Origin: CAZDUS01 sp964609375
Lineage (GTDB): Bacteria; Verrucomicrobiota; Kiritimatiellia; CAIKKV01; CAITUY01
DNA: 24,394 nt
Direction of reading: 5' to 3'
Assembly: GCA_964609375.1 (NCBI GenBank)
Contig: CAZSSA010000029.1
Span: forward strand, 1 to 24,394
A program made the position numbers and the translations under genes. Of the stretch, positions 1 to 7,815 are shown piece after piece. Every line of letters begins with the position of its first letter. Position 1 is the first letter of the stretch. The notes below the pieces were generated by a model. That model saw nothing but the letters and a program-made list of their open reading frames with translations. It did no database searches and was not told where the DNA came from.

Positions 1-65
1 TCACAATCCCTATTCCGTTTTTCCATCCGCTGGTGTAATCTGCTGGCTGGAAAGGAGACAATCCA

Positions 66-557
66 ATGTCTGCAAAACAGTTTCTCATTCTCTTCCTCAC
101 CCTGAGCCTCTCCACGGCCGCAGCATTCGCCGCCACCCCAAAAATCATGAGCGTCCAGAATCGCAACGCGGAACTCCGTGAAACCCCCTCCCCCTTCGGG
201 CGCATCGTCTCCTCGCTGTCCTACGGGGACAAGGTCACCGTTAATGAACAAAACGGCGCATGGATGAAAGTTTCCGCCTCCGGCGCCTCAGGATGGGTCC
301 ACTCCTCCGCGCTCACCACCAAAACGATCGTCATGAAATCCGGCGAAGCCGCTCAAACCAGCGCATCAAGCGGCGAAATGGCACTCGCCGGCAAGGGATT
401 CAACGCCGAGGTGGAAGCCCAGTTCAAGGCGAATCATAAGGACATCGATTTCAAGTGGGTGGACAGGATGGAAAAAATCGTGATCCCCTCCTCTAAAATC
501 AAAACCTTCATCGAAGACGGCGGCCTGACATCCTCAGCCAAGGGAGGTGTCCAATGA
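66..557 (+). CDS. Secreted bacterial SH3-domain protein
   Basis: The 163-residue protein starts with a Sec-type signal peptide (hydrophobic residues about 5-21, likely cleavage after the AFA at 20-22). A bacterial SH3-like fold follows at about residues 28-84: an RNAELRETPSP-type opening, then GDKVTV, then W-K-V and GWVHSSAL. Such domains usually bind peptidoglycan or peptides in the envelope. The C-terminal half (about 100-163) is unassigned. The start is supported by AAAGGAG about 8 bases upstream. The stop overlaps the next gene's ATG by 4 bases, so it is probably translationally coupled to the M48 protease gene. Ligand and exact role are unknown. Confidence 0.85.
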   Translation: MSAKQFLILFLTLSLSTAAAFAATPKIMSVQNRNAELRETPSPFGRIVSSLSYGDKVTVNEQNGAWMKVSASGASGWVHSSALTTKTIVMKSGEAAQTSASSGEMALAGKGFNAEVEAQFKANHKDIDFKWVDRMEKIVIPSSKIKTFIEDGGLTSSAKGGVQ

Positions 558-1462
558 AGTCCGCCTTCCTCATCCTCCTCGCCGCCGCCTTCTTCATCGT
601 CGCCGGCTGCAAAACCCTGGAAATGATCACCGAAACCGGCACTTCTATCGCCGCCGCCTCAGGAGTGATCACCACGAATCAGGCCCAATCCATCAACCGC
701 TCTGTCGGAGCCGTCGGAAAAGTCTTCGAATCCATCACCCCTGAGCAGGAGTATTATATCGGGCGTACCGTCGCCGCCACCATCCTCTCGAATAACAAAC
801 CGCTGGACGACAGCAAACTCACCGATTATCTCAACACCCTCGGCCAATATCTGGCCCTCTGTTCGGACCGGCCCGAAACCTTCGGCGGCTATCACTTCCT
901 CGTGATGGATTCCAATGACATCAACGCCTTCGCCGCTCCCGGCGGCCTCATCCTGGTCTCGCGCGGCATGATTCAATGCTGCCGCGATGAAAGCGCCCTC
1001 GCCGCCGTTCTGGCTCACGAAGTCGCCCATGTCAGCCTGAATCACGGCCTCCAAGCCATCAGCAAAAGCCGCCTGACCGCCGCCGCCACCATCCTCGGTT
1101 CCGAAGCGGCCAAAAACCTTGGAAGCAAGGATCTTGCCGATTTGACCAAAACCTTCGAAGACTCCATTTCAGACATCACCGCGAAATTGGTCAACGGGGG
1201 ATATGCCCGCCACTTGGAGTTCCAAGCCGATAAGACCGCCATCGCCACCCTCCGTCGTGCAGGCTATGACCCGAACGGACTGAAAACAATGCTAATGGAA
1301 ATGGATAAAACCCTGAAACCGGGTGGACTGGACTTCGCCAAAACCCATCCCGCGCCCAAAGACCGCATCGCCGAAGTCACCAAACTTATCGGAAACGATC
1401 CTGTGCAACCTCTGGCTTCCGCCGTAAACAAACGCTTTGCAAAAGCCACCAGGGACCTCTAA
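554..1462 (+). CDS. M48-family metalloprotease, predicted lipoprotein
   Basis: This is a zinc metallopeptidase of 302 residues. The N-terminus is a lipoprotein signal with a lipobox ending in Cys19 (IVAGC), so the mature protein should be lipid-anchored in the envelope and face the periplasm. HEVAH at 155-159 supplies two zinc ligands and the catalytic Glu156. Glu222 in the LEFQAD segment is the expected third ligand. A THPAPKDRI stretch near 264-272 matches the conserved tail of periplasmic M48 (BepA/YfgC/LoiP-like) proteases, which act in outer-membrane protein quality control. GGAGGTG precedes the ATG, inside the previous gene, with a 4-base overlap. The substrate is unknown; partnership with the SH3 protein is inferred from coupling. 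Confidence 0.9.
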   Translation: MKSAFLILLAAAFFIVAGCKTLEMITETGTSIAAASGVITTNQAQSINRSVGAVGKVFESITPEQEYYIGRTVAATILSNNKPLDDSKLTDYLNTLGQYLALCSDRPETFGGYHFLVMDSNDINAFAAPGGLILVSRGMIQCCRDESALAAVLAHEVAHVSLNHGLQAISKSRLTAAATILGSEAAKNLGSKDLADLTKTFEDSISDITAKLVNGGYARHLEFQADKTAIATLRRAGYDPNGLKTMLMEMDKTLKPGGLDFAKTHPAPKDRIAEVTKLIGNDPVQPLASAVNKRFAKATRDL

Positions 1463-1483
1463 CGAACACACCGGTGGCCACCC

Positions 1484-3601
1484 ATGTTGAAACGTATCCT
1501 TCATGGAATTGGAATCGGCATCGCCGCCACCATGCTGGCAATGGCCCTATGGCAGGGTGATGCACTCACTCATTGGGAAGCCAGGACCTGGGATATACGC
1601 GCTTCTTTCTTTTCCAAGCCCGGCCCCGCCACCGACCAGATCCGCCTCATCTTCCTCGACCAATATAGCCTGGACTGGGGCAAGAAACGCGGATGGAACT
1701 GGCCTTGGCCCCGAGAGGTCTACGGAGCCATCCTGGACTTCTGCCGTCGCGGCAACGCCAAGGCCGTGGCCTTCGATGTCATTTACAGCGAACCATCAAG
1801 TTGGGGCGTGCCTGACGATATCGCCTTCGGCGAAGCCGTTCAGCGCTCAAGTAATTTCGTCGGTGCCGTCTTTGTCGCCCGCAACTCTGGCGGAGAAACC
1901 AACTGGCCGCCCTCCATCCCCACTCCCGCTATCACCCTGAACTCTACCCACCCCAAGACCACCAACCTCTACCACCTACCCCGCGCCGTCTTCCCCATCC
2001 CCGAAATGGCAACCCATGCCGCCCTCCTCGCTACCGTCTTCGGCAACCCGGATTCCGATGGCATCTACCGCCGCATGAAGCCATTCAGCCTCTTCAATGC
2101 TCAGGTCGTCCCCGCCCTCGGATTGGGCGCCGCCCTCGTATCACCGTCTAGCCGCCAACTCTTCCTCACCCCGGAATGCTTCGCCATCAACCCTTCACAC
2201 GGACGCATCCCCCTCGATCATGATGGCAACGTCATCCTCCACTTCCGGGGCCCCTCTCAAACCCACAAGACCGTCAACGTGGCCGCCGTGATCGAATCCG
2301 AACTGCTCATGCAGGAAGGCAAGCCGCCGCTCCTCTCTCCTTCCTTCTTCACCAATGCCTACGTCTTCTTCGGCTTCACCGCACCCGGCCTTTATGACCT
2401 GCGTTCATCCCCCGTCGATGCCGTCTATCCCGGCGTCGAACTCCATGCCACCTTCCTGGACAACCTCCTCGCCGCCGACTTCATGCGCGACACCCCCCCC
2501 GCATGGGTCTTCCTTCTGACCCTGCTTCTCGCCATCATCGGGGCTGTCGCCGTCAGGCTTGGCCGGGCCGCCTGGCAAAACGTCATCGCCTTCGCCGTCC
2601 TCCTCCCTGTCCCGGTCCTGCTGGGTCTTTTGGCCTACACCAACGGCCAATGGCTCCCCATCGTCGTCCAATACACCGCTCTCGCCCCTGCTCTCGTCGC
2701 CACCCTCGCCGTCAACTTCGCCACCGAGGGCCGCCAAAAACGCTTCATCAAGGGCGCTTTTAAACAATATCTTTCGCCCGTTGTCATCGAGGAACTTGTC
2801 CAACATCCCGAACGCCTGAAACTTGGCGGGGAAACCCGCGAACTCTCCCTCTTCTTCTCCGATGTCAAGGGCTTCACCGGCCTCTCGGAACACCTCACCC
2901 CTCAACAACTGACCACCCTGTTGAACGATTACCTCACCGCCATGACCGATGTCATCTACGCCAACGGCGGCACCGTGGATAAATACGAAGGCGACGCCAT
3001 CATCGCCTTCTGGAATGCACCCCTGCCCCAGGCCGATCATGCCATCCGCGCTGTCCGCGCCGCCATCGAGTGCCAACACCGGCTGGCTGAACTGAACCCA
3101 ACCTTCAATGCACAGGTCGGAACCGATTTAACCCAACGCATCGGCATCAACAGCGGCCCGGTGGTCGTTGGCAATATGGGCTCTCGCCAACGATTCAACT
3201 ACACCTTCCTGGGTGACGCCGGAAACCTCGCCTCGCGCCTGGAAGGCATCAATAAACAGTTCGGCACATCGATCCTCATCTCGGAGGCCACACGCCGCCA
3301 GTTGGACGGCAGCATGGCCGCCCGCGAACTCGGACTTGTCCGGGTGGTCGGCCGGCGCGAACCGGTCCGTGTCTTCGAACCCCTGCTCCCCAATCAGGCG
3401 AACGAGCGCAAAGACCTTCTCTTCTCCTTCGCCAGCGCCCTTGCCTCCTTCTACGCAGGAGACATCCCCGCCGCCCTGAAAACATTTGAGAGCATGGAAC
3501 CAAGCGACCCGCCCGCCGCCGCCTACGCCCGCCGCTGCCGCGAGATCGCCAACCGCCCCATGGACAAGTGGGATGGAATCTGGATAATGACAGAAAAGTG
3601 A
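1484..3601 (+). CDS. CHASE2-domain class III adenylate cyclase
   Basis: This 705-residue membrane protein should make cAMP from ATP in response to a periplasmic signal. One N-terminal membrane segment (about 7-23) is followed by a CHASE2-type sensor (about 35-335), then three membrane helices (about 341-358, 366-386, 392-412) and a cytoplasmic cyclase domain (about 450-635). Metal ligands Asp460 (in FFSDVKGFT) and Asp504 (in DKYEGDA) are present. So are the base-selecting Lys500 and Asp578 (TFLGDAGN) and the transition-state pair Asn581/Arg585, so the enzyme looks active and ATP-specific. A short helical, TPR-like tail (about 640-695) follows. It starts 21 bases after the M48 gene with no clear Shine-Dalgarno sequence. 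CHASE2 ligands are generally unknown. Confidence 0.92.
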   Translation: MLKRILHGIGIGIAATMLAMALWQGDALTHWEARTWDIRASFFSKPGPATDQIRLIFLDQYSLDWGKKRGWNWPWPREVYGAILDFCRRGNAKAVAFDVIYSEPSSWGVPDDIAFGEAVQRSSNFVGAVFVARNSGGETNWPPSIPTPAITLNSTHPKTTNLYHLPRAVFPIPEMATHAALLATVFGNPDSDGIYRRMKPFSLFNAQVVPALGLGAALVSPSSRQLFLTPECFAINPSHGRIPLDHDGNVILHFRGPSQTHKTVNVAAVIESELLMQEGKPPLLSPSFFTNAYVFFGFTAPGLYDLRSSPVDAVYPGVELHATFLDNLLAADFMRDTPPAWVFLLTLLLAIIGAVAVRLGRAAWQNVIAFAVLLPVPVLLGLLAYTNGQWLPIVVQYTALAPALVATLAVNFATEGRQKRFIKGAFKQYLSPVVIEELVQHPERLKLGGETRELSLFFSDVKGFTGLSEHLTPQQLTTLLNDYLTAMTDVIYANGGTVDKYEGDAIIAFWNAPLPQADHAIRAVRAAIECQHRLAELNPTFNAQVGTDLTQRIGINSGPVVVGNMGSRQRFNYTFLGDAGNLASRLEGINKQFGTSILISEATRRQLDGSMAARELGLVRVVGRREPVRVFEPLLPNQANERKDLLFSFASALASFYAGDIPAALKTFESMEPSDPPAAAYARRCREIANRPMDKWDGIWIMTEK

Positions 3602-3610
3602 GGCCCGACC

Positions 3611-4021
3611 ATGACAACACGCAAAGTAAAGAGTTTAACGCTTCTAGGCCACAGCACCACCCGGTATCCTGATTCACCCGACAAGGCACGTCTGGAGTCC
3701 TTCCCCAATCGCTACCCTAATCGAAGTTACCGGGTCCGCTTTGACTGCCCCGAATTCACCAGCCGGTGCCCCATTACCGATCAACCAGACTTCGGCAACA
3801 TTTCAATTGAATACATTCCCGGCAAATTGTGCCTGGAAAGCAAGGCCCTGAAGCTCTATCTGTTTTCCTTCCGGAACCACAACACGTTCCACGAGGAAGT
3901 TGTCAACCGGGTACTGGATGATATTGTCAACGCCATCCATCCTCGCGAGATCACGGTAAAAGGAGTCTTCAACCCCCGGGGCGGAATCGCCATCACCGCT
4001 GAAGCGCACTGGCCGGAATAG
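3611..4021 (+). CDS. queF: NADPH-dependent 7-cyano-7-deazaguanine reductase QueF
   Basis: QueF reduces the nitrile of preQ0 to the amine of preQ1, the last free-base step of queuosine tRNA modification. At 136 residues it is the short, unimodular (Bacillus YkvM-like) type. The nucleophilic Cys53 (SRCPITDQPD), Asp60 and the substrate-binding His94-Glu95 (NTFHEE) are all present with family spacing. The QueF signature ESKALKLYLFSFRNH lies at 76-90. It begins 9 bases after the cyclase stop with only a weak GAGG upstream, so it is likely read from the same transcript, although its function has no obvious link to the preceding three genes. No other queuosine gene is in the window. Confidence 0.93.
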   Translation: MTTRKVKSLTLLGHSTTRYPDSPDKARLESFPNRYPNRSYRVRFDCPEFTSRCPITDQPDFGNISIEYIPGKLCLESKALKLYLFSFRNHNTFHEEVVNRVLDDIVNAIHPREITVKGVFNPRGGIAITAEAHWPE

Positions 4022-4095
4022 GCACTCCCTTCAACTCCGGAACCAAGACAAAAGGCGGCAAGTCCAGCGCCACCTCCTCTTTGCTTCGAACCTCA

Positions 4096-4130
4096 CGCGT
4101 GCCTGCCGCCCTTGCAGCGGCAGGCACGCG
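4096..4130. terminator. 14-bp perfect hairpin between queF and recA
   Basis: Arms at 4096-4109 and 4117-4130 are exact inverted repeats of 14 GC-rich bases around a 7-base loop. The hairpin lies between two converging genes (queF ends 4021, recA ends 4143), which suits a bidirectional transcription end. There is no T-run on either side, so it is not a classical intrinsic terminator. It might instead act as a 3' end stabiliser or a Rho-assisted stop. Confidence 0.5.
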
Positions 4131-4142
4131 GACATCACCAGC

Positions 4143-5162
4143 TTACTTCACCAACGACAGCTTCTCCTTGATCCTGGAAACCAGGAGTTTTTCCAATTCC
4201 GGATCCTTGCCCACCTGCTCGGCGGCCGCTTCGCGCCCCTGACCAAGCTGGTTGCCGTCAAACGATAGCCACGACCCACGCTTCTCAATCAGGCCATGCT
4301 CGATGGCACAATCCACCACCGACCCCGCCCACCAGATGCCGCGCGCAAACAGGATGTCGAACTCCGATTCAACAAACGGCGCCGCCACCTTGTTTTTAAC
4401 AACCTTCACACGCGTCCGGTTGCCTACCACCTTGCCCGCCGCATCCTTGATCGCCGTGATCCTGCGGATGTCCAGACGAACCGAGGCATAGAATTTCAAG
4501 GCGCGTCCGCCAGGCGTCGTCTCCGGGTTCCCAAACATAACCCCGATCTTCTCGCGAATCTGGTTGGTAAAAATGCACAGCGTCTTCGACGTCGAAATCG
4601 CCGCCGTCAACTTCCGCAGAGCCTGCGACATCAACCGCGCCTGCAATCCAACGTGCGCATCACCCATCTCGCCATCCAGTTCCGCGCGCGGCGCCAACGC
4701 CGCCACTGAATCCAGCACCACGACATCCAGCGCATTACTGCGCACCAGCGTCTCACAAATGCTCAGGGCCTCTTCTCCGGACGTGGGCTGCGAGACCAGC
4801 AAATCATCCAGATTAACTCCGATTTTCTTGGCATACATGGGGTCCATGGCGTGTTCGGTATCGATAAACGCCGCCAATCCGCCATTCTTCTGGGCGTTGG
4901 CAATCACATGCAATGTCAACGTCGTTTTCCCCGAAGACTCCGGCCCAAATATCTCAACGACTCGCCCGCGTGGCAGCCCACCCACTCCAAGCGCCATATC
5001 CAACGAAAGCGCACCTGTCGAAATAACCGCCACTTCCTTGTTCCCCTCGGCCTCCCCTAGTCGCATGATGGCGCCATCGCCGAACTCTTTTTGAATCTGC
5101 GCCATCACCGCGCTCAAAGCGGATGAAGAACTCGTTTCGCTACCTTTGGTTGCTTTGCTCAT
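4143..5162 (-). CDS. recA: Recombinase RecA
   Basis: RecA forms filaments on single-stranded DNA, drives homologous pairing and triggers LexA-type self-cleavage. The 339-residue protein has Walker A GPESSGKT at 73-80, Walker B around VVVLDS at 147-152 and the DNA-binding loop L2 with MFGNPETTPGG at 209-219. The C-terminal acidic tail seen in E. coli RecA is absent (it ends in KEKLSLVK), which is common outside proteobacteria. AAGGAAG lies about 12 bases before the ATG. It is the last gene of the long minus-strand run, 28 bases after galE, and I see neither an E. coli-type nor a Bacillus-type LexA box just upstream. Transcription probably depends on read-through or a promoter inside galE. Confidence 0.98.
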   Translation of the reverse strand: MSKATKGSETSSSSALSAVMAQIQKEFGDGAIMRLGEAEGNKEVAVISTGALSLDMALGVGGLPRGRVVEIFGPESSGKTTLTLHVIANAQKNGGLAAFIDTEHAMDPMYAKKIGVNLDDLLVSQPTSGEEALSICETLVRSNALDVVVLDSVAALAPRAELDGEMGDAHVGLQARLMSQALRKLTAAISTSKTLCIFTNQIREKIGVMFGNPETTPGGRALKFYASVRLDIRRITAIKDAAGKVVGNRTRVKVVKNKVAAPFVESEFDILFARGIWWAGSVVDCAIEHGLIEKRGSWLSFDGNQLGQGREAAAEQVGKDPELEKLLVSRIKEKLSLVK

Positions 5163-5190
5163 TTTTCGCTATCTTCCTTTCGCCGACCCA

Positions 5191-6168
5191 TCAGGCCGTC
5201 TTCCTATACCCGCGGGGATGTGCTTGATGCCACGCCCACGCACTTTCCACAATGGACTTCAAATTCGAATGGACTGGCGTCCAGCCCAGAACCGTCTTCG
5301 CGCGTTCCGCCGCCGCCACCAACCGGTCCGGATCTCCGGGCCGCCGCGGCGAAACCGCTTCCGGCACCGCATGCCCCGTAACCTGACGAACCACATCAAT
5401 CACTTCCCGGACCGAAAATCCCGTTCCCGTCCCAAGGTTAAATGCCCCCGTATGAGTCCCGGTCAGCGCCAGAATGTGCGCGCGCCCAAGATCAACAATA
5501 TGAATATAGTCGCGGATACAGGTCCCGTCCGGCGTATTGTAATCGTTGCCAAATACCTTCACGCACGGCATCTGCCCAAGCGCCACTTTGAGCACATTGG
5601 GAATCAGGTGCGTCTCCGGCTCGTGATCCTCACCGAACGTTTGCGTCGCCCCGGATGCATTGAAGTAGCGCAGGAAAACCGGCTTGATACCGTGAATCTG
5701 CTGATACCAACCAAGCACCTTTTCATACATGAGCTTGGACTCTCCATACGGATTTACTGGCCTCTGCGGCGTCTCTTCGGTAATCGGTATGCGATCCGGA
5801 TACCCATAGGTGGCACATGTTGACGAAAAAACAATTTTCGGGACCCCCGCCTTGACCATGGCAGCCGCCAGATTGACACCGCCTGTCACGTTGTTGGCAA
5901 AGTAAAGCCCGGGATCCTGCATGGATTCGCCCACTAATGCATACGCCGCAAAATGCATGACCGCATCCGGCTTGGCGTCCAGCATGGCTTTTTCAACCTG
6001 CCCGGCGTTCCGCAGATCACCCACCACCAGGCTCGCCCGTTTATCCACCGCATCGCGGTGCCCGCGTTCCAGATTGTCAAAAACCAGAACATCGTGCCCG
6101 GCGTTCAACAATAACTCCGTTGTCACACTCCCAATGTAGCCCGCTCCACCGGTTACAAACACCTTCAC
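5191..6168 (-). CDS. galE: UDP-glucose 4-epimerase GalE
   Basis: GalE interconverts UDP-glucose and UDP-galactose through a tightly bound NAD, supplying sugar nucleotides for lipopolysaccharide or exopolysaccharide. The 325-residue extended short-chain dehydrogenase has the NAD loop GGAGYIG at 7-13, the catalytic Ser/Thr region SSTCATYG at 115-122, catalytic Tyr141 and Lys145 in YGESK, and the RYFNASGA motif at 167-174. The start codon is GTG, overlapping the lpxD stop by 4 bases (GTGA), which indicates translational coupling. Placement after lpxD suggests a role in surface glycan synthesis rather than galactose catabolism. Specificity for UDP-GlcNAc as well cannot be excluded. Confidence 0.94.
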   Translation of the reverse strand: MKVFVTGGAGYIGSVTTELLLNAGHDVLVFDNLERGHRDAVDKRASLVVGDLRNAGQVEKAMLDAKPDAVMHFAAYALVGESMQDPGLYFANNVTGGVNLAAAMVKAGVPKIVFSSTCATYGYPDRIPITEETPQRPVNPYGESKLMYEKVLGWYQQIHGIKPVFLRYFNASGATQTFGEDHEPETHLIPNVLKVALGQMPCVKVFGNDYNTPDGTCIRDYIHIVDLGRAHILALTGTHTGAFNLGTGTGFSVREVIDVVRQVTGHAVPEAVSPRRPGDPDRLVAAAERAKTVLGWTPVHSNLKSIVESAWAWHQAHPRGYRKTA

Positions 6169-7196
6169 GCTTTTTCCTCCAGCGTTTTCAAGCGCAGATC
6201 AATGTCCCCAACACGCTTCTTCAACTCCGGCAGGCGCATCAGATGGGCATGGGCTTTCCGCGCCTCATCATGCGGCATCGCCGGATATCCGGATACAAAG
6301 GTCGCCGGGGGAACATCCTTGAGGACTCCCGCCTGGCCACCCACCACGGAATCATTACCGATCTTCAGGTGCCCCGCCATTCCAGCCTGGCCACCCATTT
6401 GCACACGGGCCCCGATATGCGAACTGCCCGCAATCCCGACCTGGGCCGCAATAGCCGTATCATCACCAATCGTCACGTTGTGTGCCACCTGCACCAGATT
6501 ATCAATCTTTACCCCGTTGCCGATCCGGGTCACACCAAATCGCGCCCGGTCAATGGTCGTGTTAGCCCCGATTTCAACATCATCACCAACCTCCACCACC
6601 CCCACCTGCGGAACCTTCTTCCAATGCCCCGCCTCCTTGACATACCCGAATCCGTCACTGCCAATAACCGCCCCATTGTGCACGATCACACGGCTGCCAA
6701 CACGCGTATGCTCCCGCAAACTAACCATGGGATAAAAGCGACAATCAGCACCCACTTCACACTCATGTCCGACATAACATGCCGCCACCAATACCGTCCG
6801 GTCTCCAATGGTGGCTCCACTCTCAATCACACAATGCGGGCCAATATGAACATCGCGCCCCAGCCGCACTCCCTCAGCAACAATCGCCGTCGCATGTATC
6901 CCCGGCCTGAACTGGACCGGCGGGCGAGCCAGCCATCCTGCCGCCTGCGCAAAGGCCGCGTCCGCATTCTTAACGCGGATTAACACCGCCGCGCTCTCTC
7001 CTTGCCAGGACTCATTCACAAGGACAGCCGTGGCTTTCGTGGTTTTCACCGCCACCGCATAACGCGGATTACTCAGGAAACTCAAATCGCCCGCCACGGC
7101 CTGATCCAGTGCCGCCACGCCCTTGACCTCAAGCGATCCATCCCCTTCCACAACCCCGCCAAGCCGGCGCGCCAATTCTTGAACCGCCAACGGCAT
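6165..7196 (-). CDS. lpxD: UDP-3-O-acyl-glucosamine N-acyltransferase LpxD
   Basis: LpxD adds the second, N-linked hydroxyacyl chain in lipid A synthesis. The 343-residue protein has the N-terminal uridine-binding domain (about 1-95). A left-handed beta-helix of isoleucine-patch hexapeptide repeats follows (about 100-290), containing IGSDGFGY at 178-185 and the catalytic His239 in QVAHNVTIG. A C-terminal helix (about 308-343) completes it. The ATG starts 5 bases after the OmpH/Skp stop, and the stop overlaps galE. The bamA-skp-lpxD order is the classical outer-membrane assembly cluster. The usual next genes (fabZ, lpxA) are replaced here by galE and recA. Confidence 0.96.
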   Translation of the reverse strand: MPLAVQELARRLGGVVEGDGSLEVKGVAALDQAVAGDLSFLSNPRYAVAVKTTKATAVLVNESWQGESAAVLIRVKNADAAFAQAAGWLARPPVQFRPGIHATAIVAEGVRLGRDVHIGPHCVIESGATIGDRTVLVAACYVGHECEVGADCRFYPMVSLREHTRVGSRVIVHNGAVIGSDGFGYVKEAGHWKKVPQVGVVEVGDDVEIGANTTIDRARFGVTRIGNGVKIDNLVQVAHNVTIGDDTAIAAQVGIAGSSHIGARVQMGGQAGMAGHLKIGNDSVVGGQAGVLKDVPPATFVSGYPAMPHDEARKAHAHLMRLPELKKRVGDIDLRLKTLEEKA

Positions 7197-7201
7197 GTCC
7201 G

Positions 7202-7783
7202 TTACTCCTTGCCTTCTTTTCTGCCCGCATTCAACAGACGAATCACTTCATCCGTTATATCCATTGCCGGATCCGCAAAAAGAACCGGCTCCAATCCGTT
7301 CGCCAGCATCCCTCCCGACTCCAGCACAATCGTATAGCCCCCCTTGTTGGCACAGGCTTGGGCGGCAGCTTTGACGGCTTTGGCCAACTCGGAATGAATC
7401 TTTCTCCCCTCGCCCTCAATCTGCTTCTTCCGCGACGCCGCCTTGTCACGGATCGTACTCTCATACTCGATCACTTCCGTTAGCTTTTCCTCGGCCTGCT
7501 CACGCTTCTTGTCGCGAGCCTCATCCGTCAGCATCTTGTTCTGCGCTTCCGCCCGCAACGCCTCAAATTCCTGCTTGATCTTCCGGTGCTCAGCCAGCAG
7601 CTTGTCACGCTCCGCCGAAAAATCATCCAACTGCTGCTGGATATGCGTATCCGCCAGTTCCGTCTTGTAATACTCCTTCAGCACACGGCTCCCATTCACA
7701 ACCGCAATCCTGGTTTCACCGGCTGACCCCGCTACCGCCATGAACCCCATAGCCACCACCATCATGTTTAAACGCATCTTCAC
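7202..7783 (-). CDS. Periplasmic chaperone Skp/OmpH family
   Basis: Skp-type chaperones hold unfolded outer-membrane proteins in the periplasm and deliver them to BamA. The 193-residue protein has a signal peptide (about 1-22), a short beta segment (TRIAVVNGSRVLKEY), a long charged coiled coil (about 48-135) and a closing alpha/beta part (GYTIVLESGG to VIRLLNAG). This matches the OmpH architecture at a typical length. The start given is a GTG with GGAGG five bases upstream. An ATG two codons later (7777) is 11 bases from the same site and is the alternative. It lies 32 bases after bamA and 5 before lpxD. Confidence 0.9.
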   Translation of the reverse strand: MKMRLNMMVVAMGFMAVAGSAGETRIAVVNGSRVLKEYYKTELADTHIQQQLDDFSAERDKLLAEHRKIKQEFEALRAEAQNKMLTDEARDKKREQAEEKLTEVIEYESTIRDKAASRKKQIEGEGRKIHSELAKAVKAAAQACANKGGYTIVLESGGMLANGLEPVLFADPAMDITDEVIRLLNAGRKEGKE

Positions 7784-7815
7784 ACAAACCTCCCGCTTTC
7801 CTTCTCGCTAGACCG

